A stretch of 53,333 nt of DNA from Oscillospiraceae bacterium (GTDB lineage: Bacteria > Bacillota > Clostridia > Oscillospirales > Oscillospiraceae), in contig JAHHSD010000009.1 of NCBI GenBank assembly GCA_020025425.1, positions 1 to 53,333 on the forward strand, written 5' to 3'. A model generated the notes under the pieces. It was not told where the DNA came from. It made no database searches and saw only the letters and a program-made list of their open reading frames with translations. Positions 45,512-53,333 of the stretch are shown one piece after another. Position 1 is the first letter of the stretch. Every line of letters starts with the position of its first letter. A program made the translations under genes and the position numbers.

Positions 45512-47092
45512 ATGATACGAATCAGCAGCCTGCCCCTCCCTCTGGACGGCGGCATGGAGCAATTAAAAAAGCGGGCCGCCAAGGCCCTGGGCGTCCGCCC
45601 CGGCCAGCTGGACCAGATGACTCTGGCCCGGGAATCCATCGACGCCCGCAATAAGCATCAGGTCCACTATGTGTGTACTGTGGACGTCTCCCTCCCCGAT
45701 GAGGAGCGGGTGGTGCGCAATGCCCCCGGCAAAAACGTCAGTCTCTACACCCCAAAGCCCTATGTGTTCCCCAAGGTCACCCGCAGCTCCAAGCTGCCCC
45801 CGGTGATCGTGGGCATGGGCCCGGCGGGCCTCTTTGCCGCCCTGTATCTGGCCCGGGCCGGCATCCCCTCCATCGTGCTGGAGCGGGGCCGGGATGTGGA
45901 CCGGCGCACCGCCGACGTGGAGCACTTCTGGGAGACCGGAACCCTGTGCCCCAGCTCCAACGTGCAGTTCGGCGAGGGCGGGGCGGGCACCTTCTCGGAC
46001 GGCAAGCTGACCACCGGCACCCACGACCCCCGCATCTCCACCGTATTTGAGTCCCTGGTGGCCGCGGGCGCCCCGGCGGACATCCTATACTCCCACAAGC
46101 CCCACATCGGCACCGACGTGCTCCGCCAGGTGGTGAAAACCGTCCGGCAGGAGCTCATCTCCCTGGGCTGCGACATCCGCTTCGGCCATCGGCTGGAGAA
46201 GCTCTGTCACAGCGGCGGGACCCTCACCGGGGCGGTGGTGGTATCCGATCAGGGGGAGTACACCCTGGACTGCGACGCCCTCGTCCTGGCCCCCGGCCAC
46301 TCAGCCCGGGACACCTTCCAAATGCTGCGGGACACCGGCGTGCCTATGGAGAAAAAGCCCTTCGCCATCGGTGTGCGCATCGAACAGAAGCAGGCGGACG
46401 TCAGCCTGAGCCAGTACGGCCCGGCCTGGTCGCAGCTGCCCCCCTCCGACTACAAGCTGGCCTGCCATCTGCCCAGCGGCCGCTCCGCCTTCACCTTCTG
46501 CGTCTGCCCCGGCGGACAGGTGGTGGCCGCCGCCTCCGGCCCGGAGCAGGTGGTCACCAACGGCATGAGCCTGCGGGCCCGGGACGGCGAGAACATCAAC
46601 GCTGGCTTCCTGGTGGGGGTGGGTCCCGAGGACTTCCCCGACGGGGACGTGCTGGCGGGCGCCCGGTTCCAGGACCGGTGGGAGAAGGCCGCCTGGGAAC
46701 TGGGCGGACAAAGCTGCCGCGCCCCCGCCCAGCGGGTGGCCGACTTTCTGGCCAATCGCCCCTCCGACGGTCCCGGCAGCATTGCCCCCACCTACCGCCC
46801 CGGCGTGGTGTGGACCGATCTGAGCCGCTGCCTGCCCGATCCGGTGGCCGACTCCCTGCGCGGGGCCCTGCCCCTCATGGACCGCAAGCTCCACGGCTTC
46901 GCCGCCCCCGACGCTGTACTTACCGGCGTGGAGACCCGGTCCTCCTCCCCGGTGCGCATCCTGCGGGATCAGCAGTACCAGTCCGACCTGCGGGGACTCT
47001 ACCCCTGCGGTGAGGGCGCGGGCTACGCCGGCGGCATCGTCTCCGCCGCCGTGGACGGAATCCGGGTGGCTGAGGCCGTGGCCCACCCCTGA
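45512..47092 (+). CDS. NAD(P)/FAD-dependent oxidoreductase
   Basis: This 526-residue flavoprotein belongs to the COG2509-type group of FAD-dependent dehydrogenases of unknown substrate. The N-terminal domain of about 90 residues (with QMTLARESIDARNKHQVHYV) precedes the FAD-binding Rossmann motif VIVGMGPAGLFAALYLARAG (98-117). The NVQFGEGGAGTFSDGKL loop and a C-terminal CGEGAGYAGGIVSAAVDGIR segment complete the fold. The ATG at 45512 lacks a strong Shine-Dalgarno. It is divergent from padR, but no inducible link can be shown. Confidence 0.88.
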   Translation: MIRISSLPLPLDGGMEQLKKRAAKALGVRPGQLDQMTLARESIDARNKHQVHYVCTVDVSLPDEERVVRNAPGKNVSLYTPKPYVFPKVTRSSKLPPVIVGMGPAGLFAALYLARAGIPSIVLERGRDVDRRTADVEHFWETGTLCPSSNVQFGEGGAGTFSDGKLTTGTHDPRISTVFESLVAAGAPADILYSHKPHIGTDVLRQVVKTVRQELISLGCDIRFGHRLEKLCHSGGTLTGAVVVSDQGEYTLDCDALVLAPGHSARDTFQMLRDTGVPMEKKPFAIGVRIEQKQADVSLSQYGPAWSQLPPSDYKLACHLPSGRSAFTFCVCPGGQVVAAASGPEQVVTNGMSLRARDGENINAGFLVGVGPEDFPDGDVLAGARFQDRWEKAAWELGGQSCRAPAQRVADFLANRPSDGPGSIAPTYRPGVVWTDLSRCLPDPVADSLRGALPLMDRKLHGFAAPDAVLTGVETRSSSPVRILRDQQYQSDLRGLYPCGEGAGYAGGIVSAAVDGIRVAEAVAHP

Positions 47093-47167
47093 GTGTACTC
47101 CTTCCACTGAATTTCTTTGGAAAAACGAAACTCAGGACTTTACTAAATGGAAATTTTGGAGTACACT
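47092..47167. repeat. 76-bp element with 10-bp terminal inverted repeats
   Basis: AGTGTACTCC (47092-47101) recurs inverted as GGAGTACACT (47158-47167). Inner TTCCA and TGGAA (47102-47106 and 47148-47152) can extend the stem. The segment is A+T-rich and overlaps the last base of the oxidoreductase stop codon. It could be a small repeat element or a transcript-end hairpin; no target duplication is apparent. Confidence 0.4.
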
Positions 47168-47199
47168 ATACCTAGCTACTAGAAAAAGGGGGCCCTGCT

Positions 47200-47448
47200 A
47201 TGGAAATGGATCTGACTAGAAAATTTCGACTGGGTGATCAGCGGGATCTGGAAATCAAGGCGATTTTGACCACCGTTTATCAGGCCCTTCAGGAAAAGGG
47301 CTATAATCCGGTCAATCAGATCGTGGGATACATCCTCTCCGAGGACCCCACTTACATCACCAACCACAACAACGCCCGCGCCATGATCCGCAAGATCGAC
47401 CGGGACGAGCTGCTGCAAACGCTGGTGAAATATTACCTGAACCACTGA
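47200..47448 (+). CDS. ireB: IreB-family regulatory phosphoprotein
   Basis: This 82-residue protein is of the IreB (UPF0297, YrzL) family. In Enterococcus, IreB is phosphorylated by the Ser/Thr kinase IreK and dampens cephalosporin resistance. The family pattern is clear: TRKFRLGDQRDLEIKAIL, ALQEKGYNPVNQIVGYILSE and DPTYITNHNNARAMIRKIDR. The ATG follows AAAAAGGGGG. Its usual downstream neighbours (ruvX and a DUF1292 gene) are absent, replaced by a DUF523 gene. Confidence 0.95.
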   Translation: MEMDLTRKFRLGDQRDLEIKAILTTVYQALQEKGYNPVNQIVGYILSEDPTYITNHNNARAMIRKIDRDELLQTLVKYYLNH

Positions 47449-47454
47449 TCTCAC

Positions 47455-47485
47455 AAATGGCGCCGCACAGCGGCGCCATTTTCCA
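47455..47485 (+). terminator. Terminator after ireB
   Basis: AAATGGCGCCGC (47455-47466) pairs perfectly with GCGGCGCCATTT (47470-47481), followed by TTTT-rich sequence. Confidence 0.8.
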
Positions 47486-47525
47486 TTTATTTCCCTTCTG
47501 TCTTTTGCCGAAAGGAGTTGTTCCC

Positions 47526-47978
47526 TTGAACATTCTGGTCAGTGCCTGTCTGCTGGGCACCCCCTGCCGATACGACGGGGCCTCCAAGCCCGACCCCATT
47601 CTGAGGGAGCTGGAGGCCCGGGGCCACACCCTGATCTCCGTCTGTCCCGAGGTGATGGGCGGTCTGCCCACACCCCGTCCCCCCGCCGAGGTCCAGCCCG
47701 ACGGCCGGGTGGTCAATCGCACCGGAGAGGACGTCACCGCCGCCTACTGCGCCGGGGCGGAGCAGGCCCTGGCCGTTGGGGCGCAGCACGGCTGCACCGT
47801 GGCGGTGCTGAAGGAGAAAAGCCCCTCCTGCGGGGGGCGGGAGATCTATGACGGCTCCTTCTCCCGCACCCTGATCCCCGGTCAGGGGGTGGCCGCCCGA
47901 CTGCTCACCGACCACGGCATCCGGGTGCTGGGGGAGAGTGAGCTGCCCCAGCTGCTGGCAGAGCTGAGCGAAGCATAA
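47526..47978 (+). CDS. DUF523 family protein
   Basis: This 150-residue protein has the DUF523 hallmarks: SACLLGTPCRYDG near the start, CPEVMGGLPTPRPPAE in the middle and VAVLKEKSPSCGGREIYDG. Conserved cysteines in these motifs suggest metal or thiol chemistry; the role is unknown. The start is TTG at 47526 with AAAGGAG at eight bases; there is no suitable ATG. Confidence 0.88.
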   Translation: MNILVSACLLGTPCRYDGASKPDPILRELEARGHTLISVCPEVMGGLPTPRPPAEVQPDGRVVNRTGEDVTAAYCAGAEQALAVGAQHGCTVAVLKEKSPSCGGREIYDGSFSRTLIPGQGVAARLLTDHGIRVLGESELPQLLAELSEA

Positions 47979-48019
47979 AAAATGGCCCCGGGTCCGATTT
48001 GGACCCGGGGCCATTTTTT
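47978..48019. terminator. Bidirectional terminator between DUF523 gene and argD
   Basis: AATGGCCCCGGGTCC pairs with GGACCCGGGGCCATT around GATTT, with A-runs before and T-runs after. It ends both converging genes. Confidence 0.93.
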
Positions 48020-48025
48020 ATGCTG

Positions 48026-49213
48026 TTAAGTCAGAGCGCCCAGGGTCTCCCGCATGATGGCCAGACCCCGGTCCATCTCCTCCCGGGTGATGACCAGAGG
48101 GGGCAGCAGGCGCAGACCCTGTCCCGCAGTCAGGATGAGCAGGCCGTTCTCCACCAGCTTTTCCGCCAGCTCCCGGTTGGTCCGCTCTCCCCTGACCTCC
48201 ACGCCGATCATCATGCCAAGGCCCCGGGTCTCCCCCAGGCAGGGCAGGTCCATCCCCTCGATCTGTTCTCTGAGGTAGCTCCCCTTCTCCCGGACCCCTT
48301 GCAGGAAATCGTCGTCCAGCAGATCCAGCACCTGGCAGGCCGCGGCCGCGGACACCGGGTTGCCCCCGAAGGTGGTGCCGTGGGTCCCGGCGGTAAACAC
48401 ATCCCGGCACTTCTCTCCGGCCATCACGCCGCCGAAGGGCAGTCCTCCGGCCACCCCCTTGGCAAAGGAGACGGCGTCGGGCTGGATGCCGTACTGCTGG
48501 AAGGCGAACAGGGTGCCGGTGCGGCCGATGCCGGTCTGGACCTCATCCACCAGCAGCAGCCAGTCCCGCTTCTGGCACAGCTGGGCCAGCTTCCGGACAA
48601 ACTCCTGGTCCAGGGGAAGCACGCCCCCCTCCCCCTGCACCAGCTCCACCATGACGGCGCACACATCGTGTCCCGCCACCTCCTCCACGCTGTCCAGGTC
48701 ATTGGCGTCGGCGTAGCGGAAGCCCTCTGTGAAGGGGTAGAAGTAGTTGTGGAACACCTCCTGACCGGTGGCGGCCAGGGTAGTGATGGTCCGCCCATGG
48801 AAGGACTTGTTCAGGGTGATGACCGTCCCCCGGCCCTTGCCATAGCGGTCGAAGGAATATTTCCGGGCCAGCTTGATCATGCCCTCGTTGCTCTCCGCAC
48901 CGGAGTTGGCGAAAAATACGTTGCATATCCCGGAGCGGCTGCACAGCCGCTCCGCCGCCCGCACATAGGGCTCGGAGTAGAACAGATTGCAGATGTGGCC
49001 CAGCTTGGCCGCCTGCTCGCTCACCGCCCTGGTCCACAGGGGGTGGTTATAGCCCAGGCTGTTGACCCCGATGCCGGAGGTGAAGTCGATGTACTCCTTC
49101 CCCTCCACGTCCCACACCGTGGCCCCCTGGCCGTGGTCCACTGCCACGGGGAAACGGGAGTAGGTGGGCATGATATACTGCCGGTCCAGGGCCTTGATCT
49201 CTTCAAGCGTCAT
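48026..49213 (-). CDS. argD: Acetylornithine aminotransferase
   Basis: This 395-residue class III PLP enzyme transfers an amino group from glutamate to N-acetylglutamate semialdehyde in arginine synthesis. The cofactor lysine is K252 in SFAKGVAGGLP. NSGAESNEGMIKLARKY and LLVDEVQTGIGRTG are typical. Start by ATG after AAGGAG. It is the last gene of argC-argJ-argD, with a 29-base gap after argJ. Confidence 0.93.
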   Translation of the reverse strand: MTLEEIKALDRQYIMPTYSRFPVAVDHGQGATVWDVEGKEYIDFTSGIGVNSLGYNHPLWTRAVSEQAAKLGHICNLFYSEPYVRAAERLCSRSGICNVFFANSGAESNEGMIKLARKYSFDRYGKGRGTVITLNKSFHGRTITTLAATGQEVFHNYFYPFTEGFRYADANDLDSVEEVAGHDVCAVMVELVQGEGGVLPLDQEFVRKLAQLCQKRDWLLLVDEVQTGIGRTGTLFAFQQYGIQPDAVSFAKGVAGGLPFGGVMAGEKCRDVFTAGTHGTTFGGNPVSAAAACQVLDLLDDDFLQGVREKGSYLREQIEGMDLPCLGETRGLGMMIGVEVRGERTNRELAEKLVENGLLILTAGQGLRLLPPLVITREEMDRGLAIMRETLGALT

Positions 49214-49242
49214 ATCGGACTCTCCTTTTTGTCGGGCCGCCC

Positions 49243-50466
49243 TCAGGTGCGGTAGTCCCCGTTTATTTTTACATAGTCATAGGTCAGGTCGCAGCCCCAG
49301 CACTCCGCGCCGAAGTTCCCCTGGTGGACGTCAATGGCGATGACCACCTCGTCCCGGCTGAGGACCTCCTTGACCTTCTCCTCGTCAAAGGCCAGGCCCT
49401 CTCCCATGCGGCACACGGGGACAGCCCCGGCGGCGGAGCGGAAGGTCACATCCACCCGCTCAGGTGCGAACTCCACTCCGGAGTAGCCCATGGCGCACAG
49501 CACCCGGCCCCAGTTGGCGTCGGTACCGAACATGGCCGCCTTCACCAGGGAGGAGCCCACCACGGCCTTGGCCAGGCCCTCGGCGCTCTCCTCACTGTCC
49601 GCACCGGACACCGCGCAGGTGACCAGCCGGCCGGCCCCCTCGCCGTCCCTGGCGATGCTCCGGGCCAGGGTGCGGCACAGCTGCTCCAGGGCCGACACAA
49701 AGGCGTCGTACTCCGCCCCCTCGGCCTGGATCTCCTGATTCTCCGCCATGCCGTTGGCCAGCACCACGCACATGTCGTTGGTGGAGGTGTCCCCGTCCAC
49801 CGTCACCCGGTTGAAGGTGCGGGGGACCACCTGATGGATGGCCCGGTCCAGCAGCTCCCCGCTGATGGCGCAGTCCGTGGTTATGAAGCACAGCATGGTG
49901 CCCATATTGGGATGGATCATGCCGGAGCCCTTGGCGATGGCCCCCAGACGGACCTCTCTGCCCCCCACCTCAAAGGCCAGGGCCGTCTCTTTTTTGATGG
50001 TGTCCGTGGTCATGATCGCCCGGGCGGCCTGGTCGGAGCCCTCCGCGCTCAGGGCGGCGGCCAGGGCGGGGATTCCGGCCTCAATGGCCCCGATATTGAT
50101 GGTCTGGCCAATGACGCCGGTGGAGGCCACCACGAAATCCTCAGCGGTCAGGCCGACGGCTTGGGCGGCCCCTGCGCACATGGCCAGGGCGTTCTCCCGG
50201 CTGCGGGGGCAGCAGGCATTGGCGTTGCCGCTGTTGGCGATGACGCCCCAGGCCCGACGGTTTTTCAGGTTGTCCATGGTCACATGCAGGGGCGCGGCCT
50301 TCACCCGGTTCCGGGTATAGGTGGCGGCGGCGGCGCACACCCGCTGGGACAGGATCATGGCCAGGTCCCTCTTATCCGGGCTGCTGCCCGCCTTGACGCC
50401 GCAGTGGACGCCGGCGGCACGGAAGCCCCGGGCGGCGCACACGCCGCCGGAAATCTCTCTTATCAT
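49243..50466 (-). CDS. argJ: Bifunctional ornithine acetyltransferase / N-acetylglutamate synthase
   Basis: This 407-residue precursor is self-cleaved into alpha and beta chains. The cleavage motif is KGSGMIHPNMGTML with T190 as nucleophile. It recycles the acetyl group from N-acetylornithine to glutamate, so the organism uses the cyclic arginine route. Other family segments are ANSGNANACC, ASTGVIGQ and FNRVTVDGDTSTND. The ATG follows AAAGGAG. A 26-base gap separates it from argC. Confidence 0.95.
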   Translation of the reverse strand: MIREISGGVCAARGFRAAGVHCGVKAGSSPDKRDLAMILSQRVCAAAATYTRNRVKAAPLHVTMDNLKNRRAWGVIANSGNANACCPRSRENALAMCAGAAQAVGLTAEDFVVASTGVIGQTINIGAIEAGIPALAAALSAEGSDQAARAIMTTDTIKKETALAFEVGGREVRLGAIAKGSGMIHPNMGTMLCFITTDCAISGELLDRAIHQVVPRTFNRVTVDGDTSTNDMCVVLANGMAENQEIQAEGAEYDAFVSALEQLCRTLARSIARDGEGAGRLVTCAVSGADSEESAEGLAKAVVGSSLVKAAMFGTDANWGRVLCAMGYSGVEFAPERVDVTFRSAAGAVPVCRMGEGLAFDEEKVKEVLSRDEVVIAIDVHQGNFGAECWGCDLTYDYVKINGDYRT

Positions 50467-50492
50467 CGTGTTACTCCTTTCAGCCGGGCCGC

Positions 50493-51437
50493 TCAGCCCT
50501 CCAGGCCGGCGGTCTCCTCAAAGCCGAGCATCAGGTTCATATTCTGGACGGCGGCCCCGGAGGCCCCCTTACCCAGATTGTCAAAGAGGGCGGTAATGGT
50601 AAAGCGCTGGTCGCTGCCGGCCACCGCCAGCTGCAGGCCGCTCTTCCCGGCCATGGCCCCGCCGTAGAGCTTGTCCCCCGCCCCGTTCAAAGGGAGGACC
50701 TCCACCAGCTTCTCCCCGGCGTAGTGGTCCCGCAGCGCCTCCCACACCTGCTCCAGGGCGGACACCCCTCTGAGCTGATCCATATGGAGGGGCAGGGTGG
50801 TGGCCATTCCCTTGTAGTAGTCGGCCACAATGGGGCAGAACACCGGCGGACGCTCCAGTCCGCACACCGCCTGGATCTCAGGCAGATGCTTGTGGGCCTG
50901 GCCCAGGGCGTAGGCCCCGGGGCTGTCCAGCAGTGGGTCCCGGTCCGCCCCCTCATACTGGGCGATCATCTTCTTCCCGCCCCCGGAGTAGCCCGTGAGG
51001 GAAAAGGCGGACAGCTCTGCCGTCCGGGGCAGCAGGCCCAGCTCCACCAGAGGGGCCGCAATGCTGATGACGCCGGTGGCGTGGCAGCCCGGATTTGCCA
51101 CCCGGCTGGAGGCGGCGATGGCCTCTCTCTGCCCCTTGCGCAGCTCGGGGAAGCCGTAGGTCCAGCCCGCCGCGGTGCGGTGGGCGGTGGACGCGTCGAT
51201 GATCCGGGTATTGGGGTTTTCCACCAGCTCCACCGCCTCAACGGCGGCGGCGTCCGGCAGGCAGAGGAAAACCAGATCGGCGGCGTTCAGGAGCTTTCTC
51301 CGCTCCTCCCGGTCCTTCCGCTTCTCCTCGTCGATGAGGAGCAGCTCCAGGTCCGACCGTCCGCCCAGGCGCTGGTAGATCTGAAGGCCGGTGGTCCCCT
51401 CTTTTCCATCAATGTATATCTTTGGTCTGGTACGCAT
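50493..51437 (-). CDS. argC: N-acetyl-gamma-glutamyl-phosphate reductase
   Basis: This 314-residue NADPH-dependent reductase makes N-acetylglutamate semialdehyde. It is the shorter (type 2) form. The N-terminal DGKEGTTGLQIYQRL nucleotide region leads to the catalytic C118 in NPGCHATG, and SLTGYSGGGKK follows. The ATG follows AAAAGGA. argB, usually beside argJ, is not in this cluster. Confidence 0.94.
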   Translation of the reverse strand: MRTRPKIYIDGKEGTTGLQIYQRLGGRSDLELLLIDEEKRKDREERRKLLNAADLVFLCLPDAAAVEAVELVENPNTRIIDASTAHRTAAGWTYGFPELRKGQREAIAASSRVANPGCHATGVISIAAPLVELGLLPRTAELSAFSLTGYSGGGKKMIAQYEGADRDPLLDSPGAYALGQAHKHLPEIQAVCGLERPPVFCPIVADYYKGMATTLPLHMDQLRGVSALEQVWEALRDHYAGEKLVEVLPLNGAGDKLYGGAMAGKSGLQLAVAGSDQRFTITALFDNLGKGASGAAVQNMNLMLGFEETAGLEG

Positions 51438-51478
51438 GGCAGTTCCATCCTTTTTTATGTTCCTATGGGAATCCCTAT

Positions 51479-51506
51479 ATTATAGCGCTATTTTACATCG
51501 TCTCAG
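51479..51506 (-). promoter_or_regulatory. argC promoter
   Basis: On the minus strand TATAAT (51484-51479) with a weak -35 CTGAGA (51506-51501) at 16 bases. A GGGAATCCC inverted repeat (51467-51475) lies just downstream. No clear ArgR box was seen. Confidence 0.55.
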
Positions 51507-51674
51507 CGGATGGCTCAACGCCTTTTTCCCTGTTTCGCGAAAAATTTCTCTCCCGCCCCTCCCGTTCCGCCCCCATGCTTCCACTGGTCTGGGCCATTTT
51601 CTGCTGATATACTATTCTTTTCAAGGGTCCGGGCCGGCTTCTGCGCCCGGCAGCAAAAAAGGAGGTTTAACACC

Positions 51675-52811
51675 ATGTCAAGAAAAAGAGTAGAGCGGAA
51701 CATCGCCTACGACGATATTCGGGATCTCTACTACGTCCATATGGAACAGGGGGTGGACCACACAGGACAGCGCATCCGCCACTACCGCACCTACACCACC
51801 CTGGCCGCAGCCCGGACGGGGCTGGAGCAGTTCCTGGCCCTGCGGAACCGGCGGCGCAGGACGGCCCGGGACGAGCAGACCCTGGGCCAGTGGCTGGACT
51901 ACTGGATGGAGAACATCGTCCGCCCCAACCGGGCGGAAACCACCACCTACTCCTACCAGAAGATCATCGACAACCACGTCTTTCCCCATCTGGGGGACAT
52001 CCCCCTCTCCAAGCTCACCCCCCAGAGGATCCAGGAGTACTACCTGACCATGGCCCAGAGCGTGGGGCTCTCGGCCAACACCGTGCGCCACCACCACGAT
52101 CTGCTGGCCGCCTCCCTGCGGGTGGCGGTGCGCCAAGACCAGCTGGATTCCTCCCCCATGGACCGGGTGGAGCCGCCCCGCTCCACGGTCAACGAGGCCC
52201 ACTTCTATGACCGGGAGGAGCTGCGCCGGCTGTGGGCCGCTGTGGAGGGCCACTGGCTGGAGCTGCCTGTGAAGATCGCCGCCGGCATGGGGCTGCGGCG
52301 GGAGGAGATCTGCGGTCTGCTGTGGAGTAGCATTGATTTCGACCAGCGTCTGCTCCACGTCCGGGCCGCCCGCACCGCCTGCGGGGCCAACGTGGTCCAG
52401 AAGGAGACCAAAAACCGCTCCTCCGTCCGCTCCCTCTACCTGCTGGACGAGCTGTACACCCTGCTTTTAAAGGAGCGGGACCGCCAGAGGGCGCAGCAGG
52501 CCATTCAGGGCGGGGACTACGGGGCCACCGGCCACGTCCTGCTGAACCGCCACGGGCACCCTTACTCCCCCAACGCCCTGTCCCTGGTCTTTTCCCGGTT
52601 TGTGAAGAAAAACGGCCTGCCCCCGCTGACCTTCCACGGACTGCGCCACTCCTTCGCCACGGTGGCCTCCTCCCAGGGCGCCCCCCTCTTTGACATCGGA
52701 AAGGCCCTGGGCCACTCCACCCCGGCCATCACCGGCCGCATCTACACCCATCTGGTGGACTTCACCCACGAGGAGACCCTGATGCGGGTGTCTGCCGCCC
52801 TCCATGATTGA
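51675..52811 (+). CDS. Tyrosine recombinase / integrase
   Basis: This 378-residue site-specific recombinase has an N-terminal arm-binding-type region, a SAM-like core-binding domain (about 67-155: QWLDYWMENIVRPN, LTPQRIQEYYLTM) and a complete catalytic domain with R208 (GLRREE), K246, H321-x2-R324 (HGLRHSF), H347 (GHST) and Y357 (IYTHL). The ATG follows GGAGG. No excisionase, phage or conjugation genes are visible next to it, and its composition matches the backbone, so it may be a remnant or a long-resident recombinase. Confidence 0.93.
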   Translation: MSRKRVERNIAYDDIRDLYYVHMEQGVDHTGQRIRHYRTYTTLAAARTGLEQFLALRNRRRRTARDEQTLGQWLDYWMENIVRPNRAETTTYSYQKIIDNHVFPHLGDIPLSKLTPQRIQEYYLTMAQSVGLSANTVRHHHDLLAASLRVAVRQDQLDSSPMDRVEPPRSTVNEAHFYDREELRRLWAAVEGHWLELPVKIAAGMGLRREEICGLLWSSIDFDQRLLHVRAARTACGANVVQKETKNRSSVRSLYLLDELYTLLLKERDRQRAQQAIQGGDYGATGHVLLNRHGHPYSPNALSLVFSRFVKKNGLPPLTFHGLRHSFATVASSQGAPLFDIGKALGHSTPAITGRIYTHLVDFTHEETLMRVSAALHD

Positions 52812-52858
52812 GGTCATATTCCCCCCGGCACGTCCATAAGGTAGGGGGAAAGCAGGTG

Positions 52859-53333
52859 ATGTCCATGCCCCTCTCCCCCGCCGATTTTCTCTTCCAGCTG
52901 CTCCGCTCCCTCGCCATGGCCCTCTCCGTGGGTCTGACCCTGGCTGTCCTCCTGGTCAACGGCTGGACGGACGCCCCCAACGCCATCGCCTGTGCGGTGG
53001 TCACCGGGGCCCTGTCCTTCCGCCGGGCGGTGCTTCTGGCGGCGGTGTGCAACTGCCTGGGGGTGCTGGCCCTCACCCTCTGGCGCCCGGAGGTGGCCCG
53101 GACGGTCTACTCCATCGCCCAGTTCTCCGGAAAGCCGGAGCGGACCCTGTGCGCCCTGTGCGCCGCCATGTCCGCCGTGGTGCTCTGGGCCTGCGCCGCC
53201 TGGCTGCTGGGTCTGCCCACCAGCGAGGGCCACGCCCTGGTGGCCGGTCTGTCCGGGGCCGCCCTCGCCCTGGAGGGCAGCCTCTCTGCCATCCGCTGGG
53301 ACTGCTGGGGCCGGGTGGGGCTGGGCCTGATCC
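52859..53333 (+). CDS. PiT-family inorganic phosphate transporter (partial)
   Basis: The gene runs off the window; about 158 residues are seen. It has the PiT signature NGWTDAPNAIACAV (about 33-46) and at least four membrane segments (about 15-33, 45-62, 92-112 and 125-140). It carries phosphate with protons or sodium. The ATG at 52859 follows GGGGGAAAGCAGG. The 3' end and any regulator lie outside the window. Confidence 0.85.
   Translation, partial: MSMPLSPADFLFQLLRSLAMALSVGLTLAVLLVNGWTDAPNAIACAVVTGALSFRRAVLLAAVCNCLGVLALTLWRPEVARTVYSIAQFSGKPERTLCALCAAMSAVVLWACAAWLLGLPTSEGHALVAGLSGAALALEGSLSAIRWDCWGRVGLGLI

Noticed and set aside
51438..51674. T-box leader or ArgR operator ahead of argC
   Set aside because: The argC leader is short, lacks the T-box core and terminator pair, and no convincing ARG box was found.

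Overview
The window looks like chromosomal DNA from a GC-rich, endospore-forming, anaerobic Firmicute of the class Clostridia, most likely an Oscillospiraceae-type gut bacterium (Flavonifractor/Lawsonibacter-like). The evidence is dipicolinate synthase genes dpaA and dpaB, CIRCE-controlled groES-groEL, ClpE, IreB, an ECF-type riboflavin transporter behind an FMN riboswitch, and consensus AGGAGG ribosome binding sites. No rRNA, tRNA or CRISPR array was seen. The species assignment is inference.

The window has two parts. From 1 to about 17.7 kb the DNA is visibly richer in A+T and is an accessory defence island, read entirely from the minus strand. It starts, in transcription order, with two mobile-element-type genes: a replication-initiator-like winged-helix protein and a replication-relaxation-like protein. 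Then comes a tightly packed type I restriction-modification operon: a single-TRD S-like protein, hsdM, a RhuM-family gene, a tiny zinc-ribbon gene, a two-TRD hsdS, a DUF2513 gene, hsdR and a YgjP-type metallopeptidase. A 424-residue protein of unknown family follows, then mcrB (with an EVE-like domain inserted in its AAA+ ATPase) and mcrC, and a strong terminator. The operon begins at a perfect sigma-A promoter (TTGACA-N17-TATAAT) bracketed by two near-identical 21-bp direct repeats. mcrBC has its own promoter and a hairpin leader. Helically phased short repeats lie at the far left (71-161), and tandem 11-mers framed by inverted repeats lie at the groEL junction (17697-17794).

From 17.8 kb to the end the DNA is GC-rich backbone. 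In order it holds: groEL-groES with a CIRCE operator; a lipoprotein M28 peptidase, a lipid kinase and an rRNA methyltransferase; a GtrA protein; an NfeD-SPFH membrane pair; dpaAB for the spore core; gltS with a GlnK-GlnL-like two-component system; an FMN riboswitch with ribU; clpE; cvpA, a DUF5711 gene, truA and the ECF module ecfT-ecfA2-ecfA1 with a methyltransferase gene; a DivIVA-like coiled-coil protein; a copper-amine-oxidase-N-like secreted protein; gluQ and a small zincin; a PadR-DUF2812 pair with striking duplicate operators; an FAD oxidoreductase; ireB; a DUF523 gene; the arginine genes argC-argJ-argD (no argB here); a lone tyrosine recombinase; and the start of a PiT-type phosphate transporter cut by the window edge.

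Most promising for new biology are the accessory genes woven into the type I operon, the unrecognised 424-residue protein between hsdR/YgjP and McrBC, the EVE insertion in McrB, and the repeat-flanked operon promoter. In the backbone the clearest unusual signals are the PadR operators placed exactly in the -35/-10 spacer, and a zincin gene whose promoter and Shine-Dalgarno point to an ATC start codon.
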